In this document: positions 37,291 to 50,600 of the stretch, piece by piece
Layout of the letters: the number at the start of each line of letters is the position of its first letter
How positions within the stretch are numbered: position 1 is the stretch's first letter
Origin: Liolophura sinensis
Lineage: Eukaryota; Mollusca; Polyplacophora; Chitonida; Chitonidae
Reading direction: 5' to 3'
Length of the DNA: 64,000 bases
Assembly (NCBI RefSeq): GCF_032854445.1
Contig: NC_088302.1
Location: 40,736,191-40,800,190 of the forward strand
The notes under the pieces: model-generated
The model's database searches: none
Seen by the model: only the letters and a program-made list of their open reading frames with translations
Told to the model about the DNA's origin: nothing
Program-made: the position numbers and the translations under genes

Positions 37291-39979
37291 CACACTGGTC
37301 TAATATTGTTGTAGGTGTAGCACACCGGAATTTAGGCTTAATCATATCATAGGTGAGCTGGTCTGAACCACGGCATATTTTGTTTTCAAGTTCAACTAAG
37401 TTTATCGGATGAAGCTGATAGGCTGTAAAATGTCATGAAGGCAATCCGTCGCTAATAATGGAAAGTAAGTACGTAGACGCCGAGGGCAATAATGATTATT
37501 TTAACATAATCTATAACTAAACAGGAAACAAGTGTTGTACCGCCTTAAGGTCAATGCCTGTTCCACTGGTCGGGGGTGGATTATTTTCGTAGTGGCGGTT
37601 GTCAGCCGTCTCGGGCAGTTCCTCCGTCAACCGACTCACCCCTAACCAGCCTTCCATGACCCACACGACTTCATCACAACGGCCAATGTCTGGAACTCCC
37701 GCTGCTGTCAAAACGGCCAAACCAAAGTTTCGTTTCACACGGGTGAGATAATCTGTCAGCTAGAGGCGCTAATCTCTACCACTTCTCCTCTCGCAGACGC
37801 CCGCTTGGTCAAATACACAGTAGTCCACTAGTTAGAACAGAAATATCTGGCATACATAGAAGCTGACGGTGTAATGACAAGGTCATCTAAATCTGAGCTC
37901 TTGACTATACACCTATATAAATAGTATATAACCATACCAACATGGGAGGATATGGTTATAGGTATACAAACATGTACAGAGTCGACAGTCCAAATTTAAA
38001 ATGATTAACGGTATGACGCGACCTCTCACGAAACTCCTGATATGAAGAAACAAAATGAGCATGGAATTACTGTCGCTCTCACAACCAAGGCAGGTGTGTC
38101 CATCCTATTTCATGATGGACTTTATGCTGTCTCGCGGTATCCCCTCACCAGCAGGCTATTTGTCAAACGAAATGTGGAATACTTCGTGCCACAACAATTC
38201 AAGAAGGCATCCCTAAAGCGCACACCTCCGTAACTAATACATGTGCAAATACTTATTCTCAGAGGATAGCAAGGATAAAAAATCATAAACGGAATATGAA
38301 ATGTTTTGGACTTTTACAATATTGATGTATAATTATAGCTGTTATGTCGTATTTCAAATGGAATTCTTTAACAATGGTCGTAATGATGTAATAATCTGAG
38401 CCTTCAATCAAGCAATGTGATCATTGTTTTCACAGGATTGTGCTGGAATAACGTCTGAAAGCATAAACTCCAGACGTTAGAATGTGGTCCCACGCATTCT
38501 GAGTCAACATGTCAACATGTTCTGGCTGGTAACGCCATATATCGATTACATCACAATCGTAGCACCGTATCAGGATCCACAGTGAAACATTTCAAACAGA
38601 TTTGCATCAGCTGAAATATAGGAAAACATCCTCGCTGATCACAAAAAATAAAGATACAGACAAAAACATAAATAATAATAGCAAAAATCTGTGATATTCC
38701 GTTTCTTAAATATTCACGTTTTTAGTCAAAAGGAGAAAAATGTTTTTGTGGGCTTTTTGATTTTATGTCGTGTAAGAACGGAAAAAAGGAAGTCTTATCA
38801 TTTGACGGCCGGTAAGCCCTCCAGCTGTAATATAAAATACTTGATAAAAAATGAAATAAAGGGAAATTTGCTTCCATGAGTGGCTTTTTTATGTTCAAAG
38901 GAAGATAAAACGGCAAGTTGACCTGGGTATTTCTGAAATAAGAGTAAGATATCTGGATTTATTCTTTCTAATTTTGCAAAAGGGTTCATCATCTCACGGA
39001 AAGAATATAATTTTCAGAAAATCGCCACTTGATGAATTTGAAAGAAGCAAGCTAAGCTAAATACTTTTGTACTTTTGCTGCAACATTCGGTAAGGTTATA
39101 GGGTACACTAAGTTTTGCAATAAAATCAAAGGGAGATTTTAAATTTTCTTAATTTTTTTCTTGCTGAACAAAATATCTTTAACAAACATTGGATTGTGTT
39201 ACAACTTACTGTACATTAGATAATAAAATATGCGTTGTATATATTGTACTAGAACAAATACATTCATGTAAAAAAGAAGATTTCAAGTTAATGGTGTATG
39301 GGAAATTTTCCACACTGTGTTTTTTGATCGAACGAAATCATGAAGTATCAATATACCAGTGACATTTAATCACGTTACAGTTTACTGCACTTAAGGTGGT
39401 AAAATCTCATCAGCATATCGTCTAGTATAGCCAGTGTAAGTCCGTTTGTTGATTTCGTAAGGCTTTGCTGTAAACAGGTCCTTTTTTCAATCAACAAGTC
39501 GACTCGTGTGAAAGCGGTTTCCAAGCTGATATGGATGTCCTTTTGTGTACAGCTTTGATTTGTGCCTAGCGTCGATCCATTACATTTAATCTGAATTTAA
39601 ATCTGAGAATTTTTGAGCCATGCTACAGTTTCCAATTCCACATAGAACACAAATGGATATTTTCTGTTTTACCTCTTAATAGTTGAGCCTACCCATAGGC
39701 GAGTATTTTCCCTTGCTGCAAATCTGCATCATTCGGTCGAGGGCGATCACGCGGTGGTATGGGTATTTGTACATTTAGCTGTGACAGAGAAGGTGGGCTA
39801 CCGGGTCCGAAAATGGGTCCATTCTCGTAATCTAGTTTACAATGTAATCATCTGACATGATTGCGGTAGAGAGACACAAAACACTGGCATATTGGCTATT
39901 GCATGTGTTTAGCCCTCAACTTGCATGGCTGATCTACGGTACAATAAAGTGTTTCGTGTGTGCTAAAATGCAAAGGATG

Positions 39980-40082
39980 CCTGGTTTCCTCCCACCATAA
40001 TGCTGACTGCCGTCGTATAAATGAAATATTCATAAGTACGGCGTAAAAGACGAATCAAGTAAACTAAACATGTAAATAAATC
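39980..40082 (+). mobile_element. SINE type 1, 3' fragment
   Basis: Begins CTGGTTTCCTCCCACCATAA and continues through TCGTATAAATGAAATATTCA and AAGTACGGCGTAAAAGACGA to a TAAATAAAT tail. 5'-truncated and moderately diverged. Confidence 0.85.
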
Positions 40083-41884
40083 TTTCAGGGAAAATGGAGT
40101 TATGGTCAATGGGACTGAATTCGAGATACTTTGCGTTCGCAGTAGTCCCCCCTTTTCCAAACTATGCTTGTGCATAGGTCTATGTAATCGTTTTTAATTT
40201 GAATTTCTTTTCTGTATGTTCTTCTGTCGTACTTTGTCTATTGTTTAGCGGTACCCGATGAGATTACAGGTTTACCCCATCTCTGTTAGTCCGTCATGAA
40301 ACAGTTTTCCGGACTTTCATAACAATCCGTTTAATTGAATTAAAAATAGTTTCATGGTTTGACCATTACAACACTCATAAAGGTAATCTATTACTTTTAA
40401 TAGACAGTTGTCTGAGTGATGCTATCTGGAATGTATTCCGCTATTGCAGCAGATTATTCAGTTAAGTACAACACACAACGTAAAGATTCTATTAGACTAA
40501 CAGGATGTTATGTTGAATATGACCGAACATTGTGCTGTAATAACTTAGTGTTAGAAGTGTTAAAATTAACGTAAAACCGAAGAGTTCTACATATCAGTGT
40601 CCACTTGCATCTTTATGTGTAGAAAGTGTGCAATTTGTACCTAATGCAACAATTTTTCAAGGTTATTTTGAAGAGTATATTCTGTGAGAGAAACTTCACT
40701 TAATAAAAGACTGGCTTCTCAAATAAGCTGTCTTGAATTGTATCAAAACACATGCTGATGGTAGAAAAAAAAAATGAGAGATACAACTTTTTCAGGTACA
40801 TTTTTGCACGTATATTTACGAGATTATAGCGATTGTTTTGGGGAATCTGACATAGCTTTGTAGTCGACAATTTAAAATCAGTTTTTCACCATTTAACACA
40901 GTCTTTACCCCACAATGATTAACTTTCTGGAAAGTTTTTGTCTTAAGGTTGTAGATCTCTGAGCTATCGTCCGCTAGCTGTGTTAAAGTGTCTCACATGA
41001 CCAGAACATTTTTGTTTCACATTTATACCTCATATTACCGTTACAGAATAAAAACTAAAGGTTTACCCTGTACACTTAATAGATGGAGGGTACAAAAGCA
41101 TTAGCTGTTGATAGCTCAAGTAGTTGCAAATTTTATTCGGTACGGTTTTACTTGTTCAGTGTTTTATGCCCCATTGCAAAATAAAATACTCTTATGACTA
41201 CAATCCAAGTTTTGATCCTGAACTCTGGCACCTCTCTTGGTACTTCTGCCCATGATTATAACCTATTTTAGGGGAACTTTTCTTGTCTCTTTTATACTAA
41301 CTAAAACCGACTTTATTCCTCAGTGGTAAAATGCGTGGAAAACCGCTTTTGGGACAAAGGCATCGTGAGATGACACAATTGTCGTTTTTCACAAACACAG
41401 TCGTACTTAACGAGGTGTGCACATCGCAGATTGGTCAGACTGGAGAGTACTTTTTGACAATGGACAACAAAGCGCCTAAAACAAATCGGCCCAAGCAGTG
41501 TATACTCTTTTGTCTTTCGCTATAATATGTAACGGTTTCTGTATACTAAAAGCAAAGAGGTAGTTTACAATTGCTGCGTAACATCAGAGCATGGTGTGTG
41601 TTTTACACAGCCTGGAAATAACTGGTTTAGGCGGGAAATAATCCCCGTGGGAATAGTCGAACTAAAGAAGACATTGTGGAAGAACTCTGACGAATGGCAC
41701 ACAAAAAATTTGATGGCCAATGCCCAAAGTATTCTACCATTTATGTTCGATGAGGTTTCGTGATCGACTTCTGCTCTTGATGGGGGTGCGGCTGAGGCTT
41801 TACGTCAGGAAGTTTGCGGTGTAGTGTGATAGCTTCATTAAGTTCTAACCTTGTTTTCAACTCATAATGGTGTCACCGTTATAT

Positions 41885-42056
41885 ATGTATATATGTATGT
41901 ATGCTTGGACTTTTACATCGTACTTAACAGTTTTTCCGTCATGACAGGAAACCATTTGGCACATATGCCGTGTATTTTTGTGACAGGCCGCTCCCATCAC
42001 CGTTACACAAAAACATTCTTCAGTACGGCGTTGCATACCAGCCAAGTAAATAAATG
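41885..42056. mobile_element. Joined ends of two SINE families
   Basis: 41885-41945 matches the minus-strand 3' end of the type 2 SINE (TATGTATGCTTGGACTTTTA and CGTACTTAACAGTTTTTCCG, as at 15970-16015 and 45510-45560). 41990-42056 resembles the plus-strand 3' end of type 1 (AACATTCTTCAGTACGGCG then AAGTAAATAAATG). Both heads are missing. Confidence 0.55.
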
Positions 42057-43006
42057 TGCAAAGATTTAAGGATCTAGATAAAGCCTTGCTTTAACTGAAG
42101 AACATCTCTGGGTAATTTAATGTATGTTGGAGCCTTCCGCCGTCACCATTTTACATTCTGCATCAATTCTGTACTTCGTATACTTTGGTGGTTTGTGGTA
42201 TACGTCGTTTTGGGAATTGGGCTTTGCGGTTATTGACCTGGAATGCTTATTGGTTGACAGCTGGTACACGAATGTCTGTTCGACGCATAGATTCAAGACT
42301 GACAGTGACAAAAGGCAAAAACAATAACACCTGATAATCAGGGTCAAAACATCACGATATTTATTGAATCTACTGTCAAGAAAAATATAGTGTTCCATCT
42401 CTTTCACCTTTGATTATACAAATTCTTGTAATTCACATACTCCTCGATAAACCTTTACAATTTAACTATTAACAAGTCATAAATCTGATATTTACAGACC
42501 AATAAATATTCATATTTAATATTATTTTAAGATCTTAAAACTAATGCTTCCAATATCACAAGACAGAATTGAGAAAACAATATTCAGGTATCGCGCACGT
42601 GCTGAAGACGGTGTGGAACTTCAGAAAGGTGGGTGATATATGCTTTATATGCATATGCTGTAAACTCTTAATGTGTAGGCCTAGAAGATATATATCAGAC
42701 TGTCAATAAATACAACTTTTTTCCAACATCATCTGTTGTCACCTGACTTTTATTTTCAAGATATTTGAGGTTATTTGAATTACACTATGCACATATTGAA
42801 ATTACAGGATGTTATCTCTTTATGTGTTGTCATGGAAACGTGTGTTATGTCGATCGAAGGCCACATCCATAAATGAATGTAGATTATCTGAGCCACAAGC
42901 ACGTCCGGGATTTTATAGAAAATATCCGGTAATGAGAAAAGCAGGGGGAATTGTTAATATCTGGTAATGTAATTTAATCTTTAGATCTTTCACGTACGCA
43001 GTACGT

Positions 43007-43381
43007 TTATTTTGCTGTGACAGCTGGCTGTTCAACGTAACCTTTCGCTGCACCTCTACCAAGCCTTGTGTTAAAAAGATCGAGGTAGTGATGTAACCAA
43101 ACGTCTTCTATTGACCTCCCTAAAACACTGTAATACGACGTAGAAAGTATGTTGATGACACTATCACCAAGCCTTGAACGTGTATGGGTATGTGTTGATT
43201 GACGTTGTGAATTTGTGCTCATTTGTAAATACCGGCGCCTAAAGGTTTTCACAAAAAAATCCAAGCAAGACGGGTCAGCGGAAGCACTATTGTGACAGGA
43301 AGTGACGTCACGCAATACGACACAACACGAGGAGCAAGAAACGCAAAGAAGCATGACAACAGAAATTACAGCTGTACACAT
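43007..43381 (-). other. 124-codon open frame, unlikely gene
   Basis: From the first ATG (43381) the frame encodes 124 residues with a hydrophobic, cysteine-rich start (AVISVVMLLCVSCSSCCVV) that resembles a signal sequence, then a basic, low-hydrophobicity remainder. A TATTTATA-like box on the minus strand at 43408-43415 lies too close to the ATG to act as a normal TATA promoter. I recognise no domain, and chance remains the simplest explanation. Confidence 0.2.
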
Positions 43382-44270
43382 ACTATCTTTTAACAACTGT
43401 GTGATTTATTTATACCTGATACACGTCATTAGACAGTGCGGAATTGTATGGCATTTAAATACGTGTGTCCACCATATAATACCGCTGACATGCAGAGTTT
43501 ATGTCCGGTACCTAAGCCTACGATTTTAATTTTCTTTTCTTTTGCAGAGATAAATCCGGGGATTAGTTATAGTCTTCATAGACAAACGAAAAATACTGCG
43601 TAAAACACATGTAAGGAGAAATCACGCTTTAGAGCGATACTTGCGTGTTCACGCGTCAGTCCTATCATTCTGAATAAAATTCACGCGGGATTTCGCTTTA
43701 GGCTACATAAACGGCATCCCAATACTCCTTTATCCCGGATGCAATTACACAAATGACGGGGTACCGTTCCAGAAACCTTTGATTGAGGCTGTAAATGACG
43801 GTCTTATACAATCTAACATTTTCTAACCATACAGGTTGACGTTTTTTTTTAAGTTTTCACGTCCTGGGCTGAGTTCCTGCGGCTAATGAATGGCCTTCAG
43901 TATTCCAGTGCGTAAGAATGTTTGGCCAGATTGGAATTAAGCGATTGTGGTACCGTTCACTCCAACCGCCATTGTGACAATACAACTGATCAGTACAAAT
44001 GTGAGATCAATTTTGCCAGAAAATTAAGGTCAGGAACGTTTTTGTATGATGATTCAGAATCAAATATTGATTTGATAGAACTGAAACGGTTTATGTGATT
44101 ATTGATGCATCTGAGTCTAACATGAGAGTGCTTTCAGCTTTTTCAGCATTCTCTTTAAGTTTTGTCAAACAATGTTCTCAACAATGAATGACTTTAGAGA
44201 AATTTGGTAACAGCCATCCCACCCACCAAACCCAAACCCGTAAGCACATGCCCGATTTTGGTAAGTTCCA

Positions 44271-44640
44271 TTACACACGTCGTGGGTAGAGGTCATAACT
44301 GTCATCTGTGTACAGGTCGTCTTCCCTCTGGCTCTGATATAGCTCCTTGAGTAACTCCTCCACGTTGGCCTCGCCCAGAGATTCCACGAGCTGATCGATA
44401 CTTGTCTCTCCGTCATTACCCTCACCTCCGAATGACGTCTGCCGCAGCACCTCACTTGTCCCTGGCACCACGCTGGCTGTCTTGGGCACGGCGCCCAAAT
44501 TCATCTCGTCGGCACGATCAAAGTCATCCCAGTACCAGGTGTCGGGTCCGGCGGAGAAGCAGTAGTCACGGTTCATGATTTGGTCGCCATTCACGTAGTA
44601 CATGATATAGAAGTTGCACATCTCGTCATTCTGGGTTGAG
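44271..44640 (-). CDS. Phm: PHM exon 13: CuM methionine, acidic tail, stop
   Basis: Encodes residues 284-405. It begins STQNDEMCNFYIMYY, which supplies the CuM ligand M290, its cysteine C291, and substrate contacts N292 and Y294; C310 follows. After residue 310 the sequence is poorly conserved and acidic (VESLGEANVEELLKEL, REDDLYTDDSYDLYP), with no second catalytic domain or membrane segment. Stop TAA at 44271-44273. Confidence 0.95.
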
Positions 44641-47600
44641 CTGAGGACACGAGCAACATAACCGAAATCATGGCCAAGTATCACGACACAGTCTTACATT
44701 TAAGTTTGATTTTGTCTTAGCTTCAAAACAATTTATTGCGCTAAAATTTTGACTTACGTTAGAAATTAGTCTTGGACTTTCATGACAAAATAGAAAATAA
44801 CCATTTAAGTTCAAATATAAGCTTAGGAACAATACCTCGATTTAACATTAAATTTAACTAGGATCTAAGACAGCTTCGTAATCTTGGGGTCAGAATGATG
44901 TAGCCAATTTGTGAATTTGTGATGCCTGCTATGCTTGTTACACTGATGAAACAAACTTGTTGACCCACTTATCGGCGATAATTGTTCTCGCCGGATCCAG
45001 TCAGCCAAGGGCCAATAAGATCGTGGGCTCGAATCCAGCTCCGGTTGATCTTGCTACAACTTTAAATCAGGATGTGTGCCAGATATTTGGCAAAGGGCGA
45101 TGGTTTACTGTCACCCACAAACCCGACAGTGTGAGTCAAAAAGTGCAGCTTTAAAAACAATTAACAATTTCAGAAATAAAACCGATTTCTGCTTATTCAG
45201 ATCTGAACGAGAATGTACCCATGTCCATGATATAGAACGATAGTCAGGAGATAATTGTGTATCATCTCTATGACATGACATGTACTTACCCAATTCTGAC
45301 TTCATGGTCCAAGTCATTCTTCATGGTACATCGAGCCGCCTGCACAGACAGAAATTAAAATACAATGACAACAAAGGTCTGATATACATATCACTAAAGA
45401 CGTACAACACAGAGTAAAACCAATGCAGCGATGACAGTGTAATAACTGGCAAGTGGTCACACGTAAGGCGTGAAATACGGTCAATTATCACTTCACGCAT
45501 TTTTGTATGTATGTATGTTTGCTTGGGGTTTTCCATCGTGCTTAACAACATCTTCTTGTGGCAAGGCGAGTTTATGCCGCCAAAGTGTTGCCGCCATTGA
45601 AGTATCATGACAAGACACCGGACATGACACCCCACCTACTCCCATTATACTGACTCCGAGCCAACCACACCTTTTTTCGAACCAATCCTCTAAAGGTGAG
45701 CAACAAAATCATTTTAAAAGTCTTTGATATGACCCGAGCCGGGTTTGAACCCGGGTCTCCCGCCTTCGAGATGGACGCTTTCATTATTAGACCGCCGAAG
45801 CGATCTGATGCATTTATGTGGATGCAAAAACATTAAGAGCCTTAATGATTAGAACTAACATGGAAACAACTAAGATTTCCTTCATATATTTGATGATGAC
45901 TGGCAGCGCGTGTGCCCAAAGTGCAGTGGATATTAGTGCATTACAACTTTGGGTTTCGTCATTACAATTTAGCTCCCAAATAAAAACAGAAATACAGGCC
46001 ATAAAGTGTACAAGATCTTACCAAGATGTCTCCCTTGCTGACGTCCATGTTAGGTGTGGTCGCGTTGTAGAACATCTGAAAGCAAACAGAAACAAAATCA
46101 GGTTAATTCTGCTAAAATCGTCCTCAACCTGCAACTAGCGTCAAGACTGAAGAGTTAGTACCTTGGAATGTCTCAGTGAATATTCTTTTCAACACTGGGA
46201 ATTCTCCATATAGGGTATCTTAACCTCTGAATATCCATAAGAATGGTTGAATTGATATTTAAGCCTAGGAAGTTAGGAAGCATCACTCAGTTGCAGTTCG
46301 GTATCCTACAGTCGCTTGTTGGAAATACTTGACTCTTTTTACAGAAAAGAAACCACTAAACGTGAATAACAGATCGTCGATGTGTGGAACGAACCGTTTT
46401 CATGTGAGATTATATCTGACTTCTTGCTCACAGCTATCTTTCTGTTTCGCTGTTAGGTGTACTCTATATGATTTAGCGTTCTAGGCCGTACGTGGGAAGG
46501 TCAGAAGAAATTCTGCATTCTGGACACATTTGTCAGAAAACTCCCATGCCATCAATGAGATTGAACTAGTAAACCAGCAAGTCATTGGTGTGACCAGAAA
46601 GGATATACATGTAGTTAGGAGACATGCAGAGCAGTACCGGCAAACGAAACACATTAGGCCAGACCATGTGCAAACTATCGATTACTTCCTGACGTCCAGG
46701 GGCCAATTCAACAAATGAATTTCTAAATTATATCAAAATCAGAATTTCAGTTGTAAAGCTTATTTTTCATCCACAAATATGTCAAAATTTCAACATTCAT
46801 TACCAACAATGAGGTATTGTGACGAGGTCTTTAATTTTGACGTAAGAAAAGGCTTTGTGGAATCGGTTTCTGGCCACGAGGAAGTTAATTTGGTCCTTAA
46901 CTTACTTGAGGCAGACGTGGGTTTTGGCGGCCAATCTCTGTCCACTCACCGTCCCGGATCCTGTACCCTGACACCACTTTACCTGAAGGAAATATACACT
47001 AGGTCAACACTACAGAAAGGCTGAAACTTAAGGTCAACTTTTTATTTGTTTGTTTTTTGTTTTACCTTTGTCAACTATGACCACTCTAGGCAAAACAATT
47101 TTTCCTACAGCCCAAATGTCAGATGCATCACTAAAATGGCGTAAAAATTGTAAGATATTGCTCCAAAACAACATTTGAAGTGTTTAGAGATCAAAGTTCG
47201 CGGTGTATAGATGTCAAACGTTGACAGACTACACAAAAGGCAACTTTCTATGCGAGTAGTACAGCGTTTAAGAAAATTACAATGTCCGAACTGTTATATT
47301 GAAATTCGTCTTGAGAGCAGACTAAAGAAAAGGTTTTCACGCACAGTGCGATGTTCTAATGAATTGCAGAAAACATGGAATAAATAATGTCCAATATTTA
47401 AATACGAACTGTGTAAATACTTACCGAGTTGATGAGTATGGGTCCTGAAGGCAAATGGCACGATGTCGAGGTCATCCATGAATGAGCAGGCACTCTCCAT
47501 GTACACTGTTCAGATACAAATACCTGATTTTAGCTTTTACCTGACAACCTACAACGTTTGACTTTCAAAAACTATAAATTCCTTCCAGAATCCTCGAATT

Positions 47601-50600
47601 CAAAATTATACAATGTTAGTTTTTATAAATTTAAATTAAATTATGATTCCTCTGGGTTCGGTTTCTTATTAAAATAATGGCCGCAGTCATATTGTATAAG
47701 TGAAATATTCTTGAGAACGGCGTCAATTTCCAATCAAATCAATAAATATATATTGACAATCTAAACTTGGAGTTCAGACTCCGTGTTATTCCTAACCAAC
47801 TCCATGTACACTGTTCAAACATAACTAATAATGACCTTTCCAAAGAATGCTCTTTGCCATGTAAATACAAATTATCGCATTCGTATATGATCAAGACAAA
47901 ATCAATAACAGAACTTGTGTAATTAATTTAGGACAGCCTAAACAGAATTTACAAGCTTTTAGATCCAGTTAACCAACCTGTGCTATGCTGTGGAATGCTT
48001 CCCATCGTCCCCAGAAGGTAAACTCCAGCACGTTTCGGCATGCTGAAAACAGATGAAATTTCTTCAACATTTCCTTCATTGATAGTACAGATTATTCACA
48101 TCAGATGAATGATGTGATGAAAAGCCACCTACAGTTAAATCACAAATTTGATCCAAAGCAATAATATCGTCTGTGACGGATCTACTGATCAAGCCATTCT
48201 TTCTAACGGTATTATTTATATGAGAGTTTCACTTTAAATATGTCTGAAACAAATAAGATCACTGTCCACTTACGGTGTCTTCGTGGTTACCAAGGTAATG
48301 CCAGAGTTATCTGTTTCGCTCTCTGTAACAGACAAAAAGAAAAACAACACATGTGCATGAGAACGATGCATGCGCAGTTTAAAAATGCTTGTTATCCTAA
48401 AAAAACAGCAACAACCTCCTATAGATCTGCTCGTTGGAGCTGGAAAAACTATTTTATGGTAACTGACATATGTCTTTTTTGCTATTATCGGAAAATGTTG
48501 GCACTTAGATATAATTCTCAGTCACTGTATTCAAATTGCGTTATAAAGTATACTTACTGGGCGGCAGAAACTTATCGACGTTCTTGTAGTGCACCTGTAG
48601 AACCAAGTAATTCACGTTTGTGTTCCCACCCACTTTAAACGCCACACCTGAAACAATATTCGAGATATAAGTGACATGAATATACTGTCTATAATGTCAA
48701 AGGTTTCCCGCCTAGATCAATTCAGTATACTTAACCTTTTGCTATCTCAATTATAACCTGCATAATCGATGGTCTTCCCAAAACAAGGTAAGAGTCAATC
48801 CGCAAGTCTAGTGCAGATTGGATCAATAAGATTGGCATTGGGCCAAATTTAATGGGTTATTTTAAATGGAACTAGTTAACATAATATTTTTAAATTCAGT
48901 TTACAGACTAACATAACGTAAATATTGTCTAGGGAACATTTAGTGCCAAAATAAATTCGTTGGGGAATGCCTGTAACAACTACATGTATATCCAGGCGGA
49001 GATAAAGCGATCTTTGGCGTGTTATATAGAAATTGTGTGTTACTGAACAACCTGAACTCAGTGATATTGCCAGTATATACATATGTAAGGTACAACATGA
49101 AATACATGTATGTGGTTTTCTGAGTGGTATGACTATTGTCAAGCCTTCATTCTGACTACTAGCAAATTAAGTCGCATGACATTTCGAATTCATTCCTCGC
49201 TGTTTCTATTACTTTACAGGTACCCATAAATACGACCCTCGATATATAAATGAAATACAGCGTATTTCACCATAACCGATTAAATAAATAAATCAGGTAA
49301 TTGGTACGTTATTTATTCTCCACGATGTCGGTCACGTACAATGGTGAATAGACTACAAGATGTTAATGCACAGCAGAGAATGATCCTTTCTTCTGTTAAG
49401 TCGCCTATGCCATCCGTACTCTTTTGTGGTTTCATGTAATAGTCCAGGTTATCGATGTCGTGATGCTCGTCAGCCTACTAGCCGATATACACGCTCTGAC
49501 ATGTCACACTGATGACAGAAATAGCTGCATCGTAGATGGATATTGACTGGCTGGCCAGAGACCAGCGTACGGTTAGCTTGATTGGCATTAAAATACACAA
49601 CACGTCAGTATGAAACGTTGGGAAGGCTTTAATTGTTAAACATCGAAGATACCACATGAAACAGGCAAACTAATCTATTTTTCATTTTTTACATTTCCAT
49701 TCAAGATGTCTATCAATAACGATGAGGTAGCATTAAAAAGCTTAGTTATAACTGATTCCTGTCAAGCCTGATATCATTCGTTATTTGGGGTAGGAAAACG
49801 ATATCACATCTCCTTGTTCAAAACGTCAGTATGATATACGATATTTCTTCAGATTTTGCATATTTACTGGAAGGCTAGTTACTTTTATCGATATATTTTT
49901 CAGTTCGCTTAGAGCTAAATGTTCCATGTTTACTTATATGTAGGCTGTTTAAAGGATTTTAAAAGGTTTTAAATTAAATCCAGCTTTATTTTCATGTTGG
50001 TTTATCACATGCGTTAAGTGTGGACTACAGATGGCAAGAAGTGGTGGTCAATTTGGAACAAAGGAATTCCATGCTCCCCTAGAGTGTACCTTTCATTAAG
50101 TTCACTGGATCGTGAAAGTCTTTTGCTAGAGATCCAACATGACAGCGAGTGCAGTTCATCTACACAATATTAACATAACTCTTACCCTGGGGCAGATCTA
50201 AGCTCGTGGCATCCATGGCCCAGGCGTACAGGATCTTGGAGCCGGATTGGCAGGTCGGTCCCAGCTTAAAGTTCCCTGTGTTATCACTTTGGGCCATCTC
50301 TCCACAGTTCCTATTAACATAAAGAATTCATGCTCTGCTTATTAACCTCTACTAACATACAAATAAGCTGATCTTCAACAACGACATGCACAGTCGAGAC
50401 ATAAACAACTTTCAGATAAACACAGGCATGTCAATTTATTCAGGCTAAAGCTGATATACGTTATTTTAAAATCAAGTAGAAAAATGACATTAAAAGTACT
50501 CAGTGTTATTTCAGTATTATTTTGCATTAATTTATTTTCTTAGTTCTTCTGAAGTTCATACCTTTACTACTTTGAGAATGGAGAAAAGTGTATATTATGA

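Larger units (their letters stand above)
33850..37920 (+). repeat. Segmental duplication, copy 2
   Basis: Collinear with 22795-25570 (see that entry for paired blocks) but longer, mainly because of two SINEs and a local tandem duplication (36585-37290). At the shared 3' block (37540-37740) the two copies align without gaps for about 190 bp, then differ by an 8-bp tandem duplication present in copy 1 (TGGTCAGT twice, 25200-25216). Confidence 0.7.
37921..43000. other. AT-rich gene-poor stretch
   Basis: No gene is supported. It holds SINE fragments at 39980-40082 and 41885-42056 and several open frames under 100 codons of AT-driven composition (38042-38233, 41331-41525, 42117-42407). A short block at 42544-42628 reads 28 codons from an ATG into a donor-like AAAG|GTGGGT and could be an isolated exon, but nothing adjoining supports it. 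Confidence 0.5.

Noticed and set aside
45720-45803. Possible genuine tRNA gene
   Set aside because: The A and B boxes are good, but the sequence continues into a SINE body with a shared 3' end and a flanking duplication, so it is a SINE head.
48240-48638. 132-codon plus-strand frame
   Set aside because: It is the antisense shadow of PHM exons 6 and 7.
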